Origin: Prionace glauca | Lineage: Eukaryota; Chordata; Chondrichthyes; Carcharhiniformes; Carcharhinidae | Reading direction: 5' to 3' | Assembly (NCBI GenBank): GCA_037974335.1 | Contig: CM075743.1 | Span: forward strand, 8,118,449-8,182,448 | DNA length: 64,000 nucleotides | Shown here: positions 34,746-45,911 of the stretch, one piece after another | How the letters are laid out: each line of letters begins with the position of its first letter | Numbering within the stretch: position 1 is the first letter of the stretch | The notes under the pieces: generated by a model | Database searches by the model: none | What the model saw: the letters and a program-made list of their open reading frames with translations, nothing else | What the model was told of the DNA's origin: nothing | Made by a program: the position numbers and the translations under genes

Positions 34746-36600
34746 AGAAACCACTGTTTCTGTGGTACTAATCAGTGGTACTAATTTAGCAGTTATATTG
34801 TCGAGTTGAATTCTGCAGAAATAATTTTCCCATCATTTCCGAAGACTTGTTCCATAAAGGTTTTGGAATTAATCTTAGCATGTAGATGAAAGCTTGACAG
34901 TCCCAGAGAATTCCATTGGAAACTAATTGATGGGATTCTTGGAGCTATAGGGCAAAAAAAATCACAATAATTGCCAGGAATTGATGGGAGGAGGTGCAGA
35001 AATGGTGTTGAAGACCAGGCCAGAAATACACTATATTATGAGGTTAGCCTAGACCCCAACTTTTACAATTGATTTTAGCATTAGGGTGATGTAAAATGTT
35101 TCACTCCAGGTACAATTCAAATGACTCACTAGGAAGTTTTTCTCAAAATAAACTTTACTTAAGAGTTAGAATATTGCAAAAATAATTCACATAACTTTTA
35201 CCAATTGAAATATTAACATGACAAAGTATAATTCTTAACAGCAAACTATCTCTATGGTTCCAATTTAAAGCAATATCCCCACAGATATAGATATGCACCT
35301 TTCTTCAAAATTAGTTAACACAAAAACAAGTGTACTCACATGGTGCTAGATTTCCAGGATTTTAATACTTCTGGATGGAGATTCAGACAGCAGTTTCCAG
35401 AGAAGGATATATCCTCATAACAGCATAATTTGAGAGAAGTAAATCTAATCTCTGGCAACTCCCAGTCTCCAAACCACAGAGATGGGAAAAGAGAGACACT
35501 GTTCTCTCCAGATCCAAGCAGCATTTAAACTTGAATATACTGTGTGAACCTAGCTCCACACATGACCTTAACCAGTTAATAAAGCCCTACTCTGCAAAAT
35601 CCCAGGGAAACACTAAAAGCAACAGAATTACATTAGTCCCGATTAAAACAAGCATTCTTGCAATTAGAATCAATTACGTTGCTGCAGTTACCATACAAGT
35701 TATAGACCCTGGGGCAATGATTAGAACACATTGTTAAAAAAAACAATCCCTGCATAAAATACATAAATCAAATGTGTTTCTTAAAGTTACAATATCATCT
35801 CAATGGCTTAGGCACTTTGAACAGATCACCATGCACAATTTTGGGCCTTGCAATCCAGGACACAAGTTACATATTAGGTGAAAGGTCATTGTCCTAATAC
35901 AAGCTTCAACATCAGGAATCAAAGTTAAAATGATTTTGAGCACACAGTGGATTTCTCAACTTTTTAGCCATGTTATATTCTGCAAACTGCCAGGCTTGGT
36001 GTATGATGGAGATGAACATTGACACATTTTCTGAAATTAGGTTCTCAGTGAAAGAAACAGCACCCTGAGTGGCAATCCCCCAAACCAACTAAGGTGGGCT
36101 GAATGGCCTCCTTCAGTGCTGTACAATTATATGATAGTGGCACCAATTTGTAATTGGTTGAGCTTTCACTAGCAGAAAATGTTCCCTTCCTCAGGTGTAA
36201 CATCCCTCAGCAAGAAACTACAGTTTACTATTGGGCACTTTTCGTTGTAACTTTGAAGTAGAAATTACATCAATTTTTAGATTTGGCTATCTTAATCATG
36301 ATGTTAAACAGCTTTTTTAAAAAGGTTGCTCAGCAATTAACACAAAATCCATAATCCTTAAATGTTTCTGATAAAGAAGGAGGGGTAACACTCATCACCC
36401 AAATGATTGAAGAAATGATAATACCATTAAAGAAAGTGATGTATTTTACAAAAATATGGTGTTTGAAGGGTTTGAAAGATACACATTGAAAAGTCGATTA
36501 AATAGGATTAAAAAGAATAGGGGAGAAATTGATCAACATCTGACTACAGGCATAAAGCAACATTAGAAACAGAGGTAGGCCAGTCAGCTAGTTCATAGTT
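34746..36600. other. no gene; possible old LTR-like repeat at 35060-35760
   Basis: No host gene. 35060-35760 is an AT-rich stretch that might be an old LTR fossil (antisense, with a TTTACTT region), but I see no ends or coding remnant. The rest shows nothing I can name. Confidence 0.25.
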
Positions 36601-36619
36601 CTTCTGTACAACTCCAATA

Positions 36620-37320
36620 TGAAATTTCAGTAGGGGAGCAGCTCAGGAACAGTGACCACAATTCAGTAAGCTTTAAGGTACTGATGGATAAAGATAAGTG
36701 TAGTCCTCAAGTGAAGGTGCTAAATTGGGGGAAGGCTAATTACAACAATATTAGGCAGGAACTGAAGAATGTAGATTGGGGGCAGATGTTTGAGGACAAA
36801 TCAACATCTGGTATGTGGGAGGCTTTCAGTGTAAGTTGCTAGGAATTCAGGATCGGCACATTTCTGTGAGGATGAAGAGTAAGTATAAGGCAAGTTTCGG
36901 GAACCTTGGATAACATGCGATATTGTGAGCCTAATCAAAGAGAAAAAGGAAGAATTTGTCAGGGATAGGAGGCTGGGAACGCACAAAGCAAGTGTGGAAT
37001 ACAAGGATAGTAGAAAGAAAATTAAGCAAGGAGTAAGGAGGGCTAAAAGGGGTCATGAAAAGTCATTGGCCAGCAGGATTAAGGAAAGCCCCAAGGCTTT
37101 TTGTACATATATAAAGAGCAAGAGTGTAGACAGGGAGACGATTGGCCCACTCAAGAATAGGGGAGGAAATCTATGCATGGAGCTCAAGGAAATGGACGAG
37201 ATATTAAATGAGTACTTTGCGTCAGTATTCACCAAAGAAAAGGGCTTGGAATACGAAGAGTCCAGGGAATGGTATGTAGATAGTTTGGGTCATGTTGAGA
37301 GCAAAAATTAGGAGATATTA
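36620..37320 (+). mobile_element. CR1-type LINE, linker between endonuclease and RT
   Basis: Plus-strand reading: SLIKEKKEEFVRDRR, VRRAKRGHEKSLASRIKESP, KAFCTYIKSKSVDRETIGPL, EILNEYFASVFTKEKGL. This is the conserved CR1 segment between the EN and RT domains, rarely kept in 5'-truncated copies. Frames upstream of 36920 are broken. Confidence 0.85.
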
Positions 37321-37745
37321 GGATTCTTGAGAAACATTAGTCCCCAAGGTCTGATGGGATATACCCCACCATGGCTGAATAACACATCATATTACAGGGG
37401 GTAGGACTTGCACTCTATGTCAATAACAACCATTAAAACACTATCTCATCATCCATAATGGTGTTGAACAGTCTGACCTTGCACACTCATTGAAGGCTTT
37501 CAAACATCAAATAACACTCATTTTCTAGTGTCCTGCACTCATGAACCTTCAGATCGTGCCAGACGTCTTGTGCCCAACAACTGCCTGCAAGGATTAGGAA
37601 CGAATCTCAAAGGTACAGCATCACGTCCTCTCCCATTAGCATGTCAGGGCAAGGGGACACACATTCTGGTGAGGGCACTTTACATTTGCACATACAGCCA
37701 CCAGAGTGTGGTGAAGCAGACCTCAGGCAGTGAGTGTGTTCGAGA
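37321..37745. other. no gene seen
   Basis: Nothing recognised. Confidence 0.4.
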
Positions 37746-37749
37746 TAGT

Positions 37750-37815
37750 TCAGAGTGCCTAGGGACTACAGTAAAGATGCTATATAAATGCAGATTATTG
37801 TTGTATTGTGTTTGG
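37750..37815 (+). repeat. SINE-like tail (TATAAATGCAA family)
   Basis: AAGATGCTATATAAATGCAG followed by TTATTGTTG, the 3' tail of the repeat family at 20685 and 53870. Confidence 0.5.
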
Positions 37816-38164
37816 CAATTGAGCAGACTATAGAGGTAGCATTGTAATTCTTCTGAAGTGTGAGCAGAAATTATTTTCCCTCTTGTTCCATAGGATGGTG
37901 TTATTCCCTTTAAAATTCAAAAACCTAATTTTGCTTGGTGGTGACTCAGGGTGCTTAAGAATCCTGAATATATGGACTCAAAACTTATCCTGCTCCTGTT
38001 ATGACCAGTTTGACAAAGGGCCTTTGACCTTGTATTCAGCTCCTAATTTACATGTTAAAGGGTTCTACATCTGTGTTAGGCATCTGCTTTGGTATCTTTG
38101 GGATTGGAACCAACACCAGTGCAGGTTGTATCACCGAAATTGGTCCTTCTTACACTCATAGCAT

Positions 38165-38560
38165 GTTGCATCAATTTGGTCTGCCCGAAACCTATCAGAG
38201 AGCAGAGAGCTAGGGTGGTACAATGGTTAGCACTGCTGACTCACAGTGCCAAGGTCCTGGGTTCAATTCCAGCCTTGGGTAAGATGCCCTTTTAGAGAGT
38301 TGGTGCAGACTTGGTGGGCAGAACAGCCTCTTTCTACACTATAGAATTGTTCCATAGGTGACCAAGTGTTGCAGACTGGCACTCTCCAAAGTCCAGAACA
38401 ATGTATTAAGTGACACACTGAAGCTTGGAAAGCTTTCCCCATCAAAGGTTTGATGGGGAAAGATCTAAGGCCTTCTCATCACAGAATACCAAAGGACTGG
38501 AAACCATGTGAAACCCCTTGAGCTTATGCACCAGAGAATGTTTGACATGAAAGGTAAATG
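38165..38560 (+). mobile_element. LINE-like family B, 3' part, split by a SINE
   Basis: 38165-38200 (TTTGGTCTGCCCGAAACCTA) resumes at 38360 (AGTGTTGCAGACTGGCACTC ... CACACTGAAGCTTGG ... GATGGGGAAAGATCT). The same order occurs at 52395-52800, and in antisense at 59862-60225. It looks like the C-terminal coding end of a LINE (LRDALKLG-type block), but I cannot place the clade. Confidence 0.55.
38207..38357 (+). repeat. V-SINE, internally deleted
   Basis: Head GGTGGTACAATGGTTAGCAC with GGTTCAATTCC, then directly the tail GTGCAGACTTGGTGGGCAGA. The central V domain is missing. Inserted in LINE-like family B. Confidence 0.85.
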
Positions 38561-38635
38561 TCTAATGTAAATATTAAGTGTCATGAGACATTTCTTATGT
38601 TGCCATGAAAAAAAACTGATGCATTTTAAATTTCA

Positions 38636-39042
38636 ACATAAGAAATAAGAACAGCAGTAGGCCATTCAGCCCCTCAAGCCTGCTCTGGCATTCAGCTAAA
38701 TCATGGCTAAATCATGACCTCGATGCTATTTTCACTACTATCCCCACATTCCTCAATATCTTAATTATCTGGAAATCTATCAATCTCTGTCTTGAACATA
38801 CTCAATGACAGAGCCTCCACATTCCTCTAGAATAGAGAATTCCAAAGATTCAACATCCTTTGAGTGAACAAAATGCTCCTCATCTCAGTCCTAAATGGCC
38901 TCCCCTTCAATTTAAGATGGTGTCCCTGGGTTCTAGATTTCCTACATCTACCCTCTAGAGCCTTGTAAGAATTTTATAAGTTTTGAGGAGATCACCCCTC
39001 ATTCTTTGCTCTATTGGCCCAGTTTCCCCATGTCTCTCATAG
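38636..39042 (-). mobile_element. CR1-type LINE, 3' end (outer part)
   Basis: ATAAGAAATAAGAACAGCAG ... CATTCAGCTAAATCATGGCT tail, then antisense C-terminal coding sequence. It continues at 39236-39425 and again at 40040-40390, separated by two insertions. Confidence 0.85.
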
Positions 39043-39235
39043 AATCATAGAATTCCTACAGTGCAAAAGAGGCCAGTCAACCCATTGAGTCTGCTCCAAT
39101 TCCCTGACAGAGTATCTTACCTAGGTCCTCTTCCCCACCCCATTCTCATAACCCCACACAATTACCATGGCTAATCCATCTAACCTTGGGACACTAAGAG
39201 GTGATTTATTGCGGCCAATTCACCTAACTTCAGAG
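39043..39235 (-). repeat. V-SINE tail part, antisense
   Basis: ATAGAATCATAGAATTCCTA ... CCATTGAGTCTGCTCC, then CACCTAACTTC. Truncated before the V domain. Inserted in CR1. Confidence 0.8.
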
Positions 39236-39425
39236 TATAATCCTTCCATCCCAGAAATCAGTCTGAACCTTTATTGCACCTCCTCTATAGGAAGCATATC
39301 CTTCCTTAGATAAGGAGGCAAAAGCTGTGCACAATACTCACAAAGGCTCTATACAAATGCAGCAAGACTTCTTTACTCCTGTACTCAAAGCTCATCATAA
39401 AGACTAACATACCATTTGTCTTAAT
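39236..39425 (-). mobile_element. CR1-type LINE (middle part)
   Basis: CCCAGAAATCAGTCTGAACC ... TACAAATGCAGCAAGACTTC; CR1 coding sequence in antisense between two insertions. Confidence 0.75.
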
Positions 39426-39431
39426 ATTTTG

Positions 39432-40036
39432 CTTTGTTTTGATCTGAATTTGATTTGATTTGATCTGATTTGATTCATTTTTGTCACGTATTGGGATACA
39501 GGGGAAAGTATTGTTTCTTGCATGCTACACAGAGAAAACATACCGTTCACACAGGGGAGAAGGAAAGGATGCAGGATATAGTGTTGGAGTTATAGGTACG
39601 GTGAAGAGAAAGATCAGCTTAACATAAGGTAGGTTCATTCAAAAGTCTGATGAAAGCAGGGAAGAAGCTGTTCTTGAGTCTGTTGTATGCATTTTCATAC
39701 TCTTGTATCTTTTTCCCGAAGGAAGAAGGTGGAAGAGAATATGTCCAGGGTACGTGGGGTCCTTGATTAGGCTGGCTGCTTTCCCAAGGCAGTGGGAATG
39801 TAGACAGAGTCAATGAATGAGAGGTTGGATTGTGTGATGGATTGGGCTACGTTCACAACCCTCTATAGTTTTTTGTGGCTTTGGTCAGAACAGGAGCTAT
39901 ACCATGCCATGATATATCCTGAAAGGATGCTTTCTAATGAAGCATCTGTAAAAATTGGTGAGAGTTGTAGCATGTATGCCAAATTTCCTTAGCAATCTGA
40001 GAAAGTCGAAGTGCTGGTGGGTTTTTGCTTACATGT
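39432..40036 (-). mobile_element. L2/Rex-like LINE, 3' end, second copy
   Basis: TTTGATCTGAATTTGATTTG tail, then the same antisense text as 17650-18200 (AAAGTATTGTTTCTTGCATG, GGAAGAAGGTGGAAGAGAAT, GGATTGGGCTACGTTCACAA). 5'-truncated. Inserted into a CR1, so it is the younger of the two. Confidence 0.85.
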
Positions 40037-40039
40037 CAG

Positions 40040-40390
40040 CTTTCAATAACTAATGAACAAGAACATTCAGGTCCATTTGGATATCATCACTTCCCAATCT
40101 CTCACCATTTAAGAAATGCTTTTTCTACCACAGTGAATTAGTTCACAATTCTTCACATTTTATTCCAATTGCCATGTTCTAGCCCACCCAATGTGTGTAA
40201 ATTTTATTGAATCCTCTTTCTATCCTCCTCACCACACATAGTCCCACCTAGTTTTGTGTCCTCAGCAAAAATGGACATGTTACCATTGGTCCCCGCATCC
40301 AAATCATTGAAATGGATTGTGAATATCTGGGCCCCAAGCACTGAACCTTTAGTAACCCACTGGTACCTGCCAATCCAGGAATGGTTGTTT
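40040..40390 (-). mobile_element. CR1-type LINE (inner part)
   Basis: Antisense CR1 text resumes (ATTCAGGTCCATTTGGATAT ... GTGTCCTCAGCAAAAATGGA ... CACTGAACCTTTAGTAACCC). Ends near the RT catalytic region. Confidence 0.75.
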
Positions 40391-40916
40391 TCTGTCTATC
40401 GACTTTGAACTGTTCTGTTATATATTTTTACAAATTTTGTAAATGAAGTGTATTTTTTGAAAAAAAAAGTCAATTTCTGATCTAATGCTTTTACTTCAGG
40501 AGAAAACAAATATGAATGTGGCTCTGGCTCGATTTCCGAGATAACCTACTTAGCTGGCATTAAGTGGAGCCAATTAGAAGTTCAGACTTCTGTCTAAACA
40601 GTAATAAATAATTAAAATTAATCTCATTTATCCTAATTATCAACCAGGTGTGTAACTGTTTCTTCAAGCTGAGATGCTGTTGAGAAGCAATCACTTTCTT
40701 TCAGTGACAGACACAGAGGGGAGCTCTGTGTTACATTGAGTGCTTGGGAGATAGAAATGTGCTGACGGCAGATGCCATCGCTACCAGCTGTCTTGTTTTT
40801 CACTGACACTGATAACAGTGCTCCACATTCAGATCGGTAAGGCACCAATGTCAAACAACATGAAGGACAAGCACGAGTTTCCAAGCAGACTTTACATTTG
40901 CATGCTGGTTGTATTA
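40391..40916. other. no gene seen
   Basis: Nothing recognised. Confidence 0.4.
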
Positions 40917-41103
40917 TGTTTGAGGTATGATGTTGAAGACTACAAGGTCAGTGATAGTATACTAACAGAACAGTTTATTTCACGTCAATCTCCTAGCACT
41001 GTTAGCAGACAGGTGCCTCTGGCAACTTCCACCCAAGTTGTGGCTTGAGTTCTGGGTCACCTGACTCGTTCTCTTAAAGGGGCATGCTCCAACATACATA
41101 ACA
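40917..41103 (-). mobile_element. LTR of a Ty3/Gypsy fossil
   Basis: About 187 bases. On the minus strand it begins TGTTATGTATGTTGG and ends CCTCAAACA (TG...CA), with an AATAAA signal inside. The purine run AAGAGGGGAGAAG lies just before its start (41104-41116), as a polypurine tract should. Confidence 0.6.
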
Positions 41104-43060
41104 CTTCTCCCCTCTTACTTCTAACCACCATTCCTGGCAACCCCCCTCTCATACCCCTCCCCCGCTTATAACATATATACATTATTTACACACTTATACA
41201 AATCCACAAGTCAGCTATATACAAAACGTGAACACCAACTATGAAAATCAGTATCAACGTCCATTACAAGTTCTACATAAACATGATCTATCTGGACGAT
41301 GACAGTTCCTGAATGACCATCTCTTGCTACCTGGGTGTTCTCCCCCGCATTTCCAGAAGCTCTCGATCTTCCTCTTTATCCTGGTTACAGTCATCAGTAA
41401 CTTATGCCGATGTTTTTTTCTCTGGTCAGAACTGCCTCAGTTTCAGGAATACAAGACTCAGTTCCTCAGACACCTCTTGCAACAATTCCATGTCATGGAG
41501 GACCTCCCTGCTTTGATGTGGAGCAGCCATCAGCTGATCCGTGTATGTCCTCCAGACCCGTTCGTCCTGGGGCTGAACATTGTGACACTGGCCCTGTCTG
41601 GCTTCCCACTATAGCAGGAACCCATTTTTCCCTTGCCACTTAGTTCCTGACTCACACAATTTCTCCCTTCCTGAACTTCCTTGTCTTTCCCTCTCTACAG
41701 TTCATCTACCCTTCTTGCTTTTTTGTTACCAACTCCTGTGTCTCTTCAGGCCACATCAAGTCAAAAGTGGTCCTCAATCTGCAGCCAACCATCAATGACA
41801 CTGGGGGAAACTTTGGTCATTGCATAGGTATGTTGTGATATGTGCTTAAGAGGGTCCAGAGGAAGTTCACAAGGTTGTTTCCAGGAATGAAAAGCTTGAC
41901 ATTCAAGGAGCACCTGAGGACTCTGGTTCTGTACTTGATGGAGTATAGGATACTGGGGATCTCATTGAAAATTACAGAATAGTGAAAAGCCTGGATAGAG
42001 TGCACAAGGAGAAGGTGTTTCAATTTATAGGAGAGACTAGGACCCAAGGGCACAACCTCAGAGTAAACAGACAATGCTTTAGAACTGAGATGAGAAAGAA
42101 TTTGTTCAGCCAGAGAGCATTGAATGTATAAAACTCATTGCTACAGAGTGCTGTGGAAGTCAGGTCATTGAATCCATTTAAGATAGATTTAGATAGGTTC
42201 TTGATTGGTAAAAGGATCAAGGGTTACAGGGAAAAAGTGGGAGAATGGGATTGAAAAATGTATCAGCTATGACTGAATGGCAGAGCAGACTCGATGGGCT
42301 GAATGGCCTATTCCTCCTTCTAGATCTTATGGTCTTATTTACTCACCTTCCAAGGGACCCCTCCCCTTGGGAAATGTTGTTCTTCATTGGACAATACATG
42401 TGACAATAATATACCAGCTGCATAAGGTGAGGCATTGCAGGCCAATTGCAATGACAACTTTGGATCAAAATGTACCAACACATCCGAACTTTGTAAGGCA
42501 TGCTTTAGCTCCCATTAAGCTTCTTCAAACCCTTGGGCCCATCTCCATGGTTGGCCTTTACCCAGCATACAGGGTAAGAGATTCACTACATTGGCCAAAT
42601 CTGACACATATTTGCCATATAGTTTATCAACCCCAGCAGTGATTGTAACTGCAATTCATTCTCTGGTCTAGGAGCTTTCATGATATCCTCTATTTCCTTG
42701 GGCACCTTGTGAAGTCCCTCACTATCAATGACATGGCCAATGTATCCAATCAAATCCTTAAAGAATTTTCATTTCTCTTTCTTTGATTGCAGTCCATGTT
42801 CTTGTAATCTCCTGAGGGTCTCTTCAAGCTTCTTTAAATGCTCCTCCTTGGGGAACCCATCACCAAAATGTTGTCCAGGCAAATTTGGACTTCAGGTAAC
42901 TCACTTAGAATTTAGTCCATTGTCTTTGAAAAACGACTGGTGCCAACATAATTCCAAAAGGAAGGTGCTTATAAAAACCCCTGATGAGTTATGATCGTCA
43001 GAGATGATTGGGATTCTTCTGCAACTCCTATTTGAAGATAGGCTTATCTTCATTTTTTTT
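41104..43060 (-). mobile_element. Ty3/Gypsy fossil, internal region
   Basis: Polypurine tract at 41104-41116, then decayed sequence, a CR1 piece inserted at 41836-42336, and at 42345-43060 an RT to RNase H-like region whose minus-strand text fits Gypsy polymerase. Old and broken many times. The 5' LTR was not found. Confidence 0.6.
41836..42336 (+). mobile_element. CR1-like LINE, 3' end
   Basis: The + strand GAGGAAGTTCACAAGGTTGT ... GAGAAAGAATTTGTTCAGCC ... tail GACTCGATGGGCTGAATGGC, ending ATCTTATGGTCTT. Coding sequence is broken. Inserted in the Gypsy fossil. Its tail matches that of V-SINEs. Confidence 0.8.
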
Positions 43061-43494
43061 TAAATTTAATGCCCAGTCACGTCTGTTTTAATTCTACTAT
43101 GAACAATTTCAAATTTCAGTTAAAGGAATTGGGAGAGACAGGTAGTCTTTGATTAAATATTTATTCACTTTCTGTCTGCAGCACATTATTCTGTCTGCCT
43201 ACATGGAATGATAAAGAGGGTGGTTCCCATGGCACAGCTTCTGCTTATGCCACTCAGATATTACCCATATGAATGGAAATTCTGGATTTTCTTCCCTCCC
43301 TTTTACAAGGTTGACATTTTCTCAATTGCCCAGTTTTTGGGTCTGCCAGAAAGGAAAGACACGTAATTCAATAGGAGGGCATCAAATCCTTAGCACTTCT
43401 CAAAGTACCTCCCAAAAGATAGATCAATTTTTGAGTGATGTCATCACTTCACGTAGGAAATCCAATTTACACACTGTTAAGACCTAAAAACATG
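43061..43494. other. no gene seen
   Basis: May continue the Gypsy fossil, but no domain is visible. Confidence 0.3.
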
Positions 43495-43745
43495 CAGAAG
43501 AGAAAGACTTACATTAGTATAGAACTTTTTCAAACTCCCCTCAGGATTTCCAAAAACACTAAGTATTTTTTAAGCGCAGTCACTATTGCAATGTTACAAC
43601 CAATCGGTGTACATAAGCTCCTACAAACAGCAATTTGATAATGACCAGATAATCTATTTTTGATAGTGATGTTCGTTGAAGCATAAATATTATCTGGGCG
43701 ACCAGGGATTTCTTGTTCAACTGTTTGATGTCTTGGCAGAAGAAA
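43495..43745 (-). repeat. SINE-like repeat (TATAAATGCAA-tail family), antisense
   Basis: AAACAGCAATTTGATAATGA, CAGATAATCTATTTTTGATA and TGATGTTCGTTGAAGCATAA match the copy at 53870-54300. Confidence 0.6.
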
Positions 43746-45200
43746 ATGGAAGGTTTATACACAGCCTGTCACCTTGTGCAAGCTAAGAAAGAAGATTTAT
43801 TCCGAAACAGGTGGAGGAAGTCAATTTTGAGACAGTAATTGCAGTCGTTGCTGAAGAGCTAATTATGTCCTGTTTTGGGATCTGTTGCTTTTATTGAAAC
43901 AGAGGCATAAATTTGAGTCATTTCAGCAGATGTTAGCTGAAATGATGTGTAGATATAACCTAATGGCATAGTAAACATAGAAAATAGAATGTCAAGTGAG
44001 ACAGGTGGTTATGTATGGATAATTAACTGAGAAAAGGAGAGTGTATGTTCTAGACAGAAAGCCCACTCTATCATGATGAGTCAGAGCCCATTGTCACCAG
44101 AAGCACAAATTTCTTGAGTGTGCAGAGAGTTCTTTTTACAATTGCCACAAGAGAATCGATAAAGTATTGTGCATATTAGATCATATCTGCAGTTTTTGGC
44201 TGCCATCAGAATTGATCCATAACTACTATTCATTTGAAATCCAATAGCAACAGAACAATTTTCCTGGCATTTGCAATTCTTAAGCTTCTGATTGCAAAAT
44301 CTATATTTTGAATTATTGGAAGCTTTCAAGCAAAAAGGTATTGCAACTCTTTGACTAACAACATACATATTGCTTACTACTTGAGTATTCAGAGTCAACA
44401 ACCTAAATAATTGTTTTCTATCCCTAGAGGTCCATTCTTGTTTTGAATTAATAATGCAGACCAATTCTTAAATCTTCAAAAATGAATCGATGCAGGAGAC
44501 CAACTTCATTGAAGGGAGCTAAATTCTGCAGTGATCCAAGTATCGGCCTTTTATTTCTAGAATCTAGGTTCAAACCCAACCAAAAATGATTAAATGAAAA
44601 TGACTAATATTCTCGACTTTCCAAGCCAGCATTCAAAAAACAGCTTGAATTTATAAAATGGATTTGACATTGAAAATAATTGTATTAAAGTTTTTCACAT
44701 AAACATTATTCAACAAATATTTACTCCAAGCAAAGGAAGGGGAAATTGGGAGAGGTAACTAAAAGCTTAGCCGAAGAGTTGGGTTTTAAGCAGGATCTTA
44801 AAGGGGGAGAGAGAGTTGCAGAGTTCTGGGGACAGAATTTCAAAGATTAGGGCCTCAACAACTGAAAGGATTGCCAACAAAAATGATGTGAAGTCCAGTT
44901 AAGCTTCTGGATCATTTTAAACATTCCCACCTGCCCCAAAATTTGGTAGATTCAGCAACAGTAATGCTGTTGAATGTCAAGACAAGATTGATATATTCTG
45001 GCTTGTTGAAATTGTGAATGTCTGGTCCTTGTGTCTTGCAAACGCTACTTGCCACTTAACAGCCTAAGCATGAATGGTGTCCAGATCTTGATGAACACAG
45101 ACATGGCTGCTTCTGTATCTGTGGGATTTTGAATGTTACTGAATATGGTGCAATCATTGGTGAACATCCCCTCTTCTGACCATATGGTGGACTGAAGGCC
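43746..45200. other. no gene; weak repeat at 44730-44880
   Basis: 44730-44880 (GGTAACTAAAAGCTTAGCCG ... GGGTTTTAAGCAGGATCTTA) looks repeat-like and may belong with the preceding family. The remainder shows nothing I can name. Confidence 0.3.
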
Positions 45201-45202
45201 AT

Positions 45203-45290
45203 TAGAACATAAGAACTAGGAGCAGGAGGGGGCTATCTGGCCTCTTGAGCCTGCTCAGCCATTCAATAAAATCATGGCTGATGTTAGATT
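45203..45290 (-). mobile_element. CR1-type LINE, 3' tail
   Basis: TTAGAACATAAGAACTAGGA ... GCCATTCAATAAAATCATGG. Continues after an interruption at 45912. Confidence 0.75.
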
Positions 45291-45686
45291 CTGGCTTCAA
45301 ACTGTTAGATTTTAGCTTCAAATACTGGTTTTTCAGAGAGTCAGTAATGAGGCACAAGTTTTTGGTACAAACTTTTATCTTGAAGGCACATGGTGTTCAG
45401 TCCAGCCGAAAAGTGTAATAACAAAAACAGCTTCCTTGTTTCTCCCTTTTCATACTCTCTAAGTTGCTGAACACACTTTGCCGCCTCAGCAATCTCTCAG
45501 TAAGTACGTATCCATTATTCTCGATGCTGCAGCTTGAACCAGTTCTAACCCATTCCACAGCCACAAGCCTGTTTGTGAACAACCTTTTGTCTTATCTAGC
45601 ACGGTAAATCTACCAAAGGTTACAACAGTTCGATACATAATGCTTCAAATCCTTTACTGATCTTTTCATGGGCTCAGCTCCACTTA

Positions 45687-45909
45687 CTGCGTGGGTTTCC
45701 TCCGGGCGCTCCGGTTTCCTCCCACACCCCAAAGATGTGCTCTTAGGCTGATTGGTTTTACCAAATTGACACTATTCTCCCCTGAATCTGGCTAAGTTAG
45801 GGGTTGCATTCGTAGACATGCAGGGTAGAATAGGTGTAGGGTGATGCGGAGGCGCGGGCTCGTTGGGCCGAAGGGCCTGTTTCCCGTGCTAGGTTGTTCT
45901 TTGTTCTTT
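45687..45909 (+). repeat. V-SINE, 5'-truncated, alternative CR1-type tail
   Basis: Starts in the V domain (CTGCGTGGGTTTCCTCCGGG, CGCTCCGGTTTCCTCCCACA) and ends TGGGCCGAAGGGCCTGTTTC then TTGTTCTTTGTTCTTTG. That tail differs from most V-SINEs here and matches the CR1 end at 11250-11290. Confidence 0.8.
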
Positions 45910-45911
45910 GT

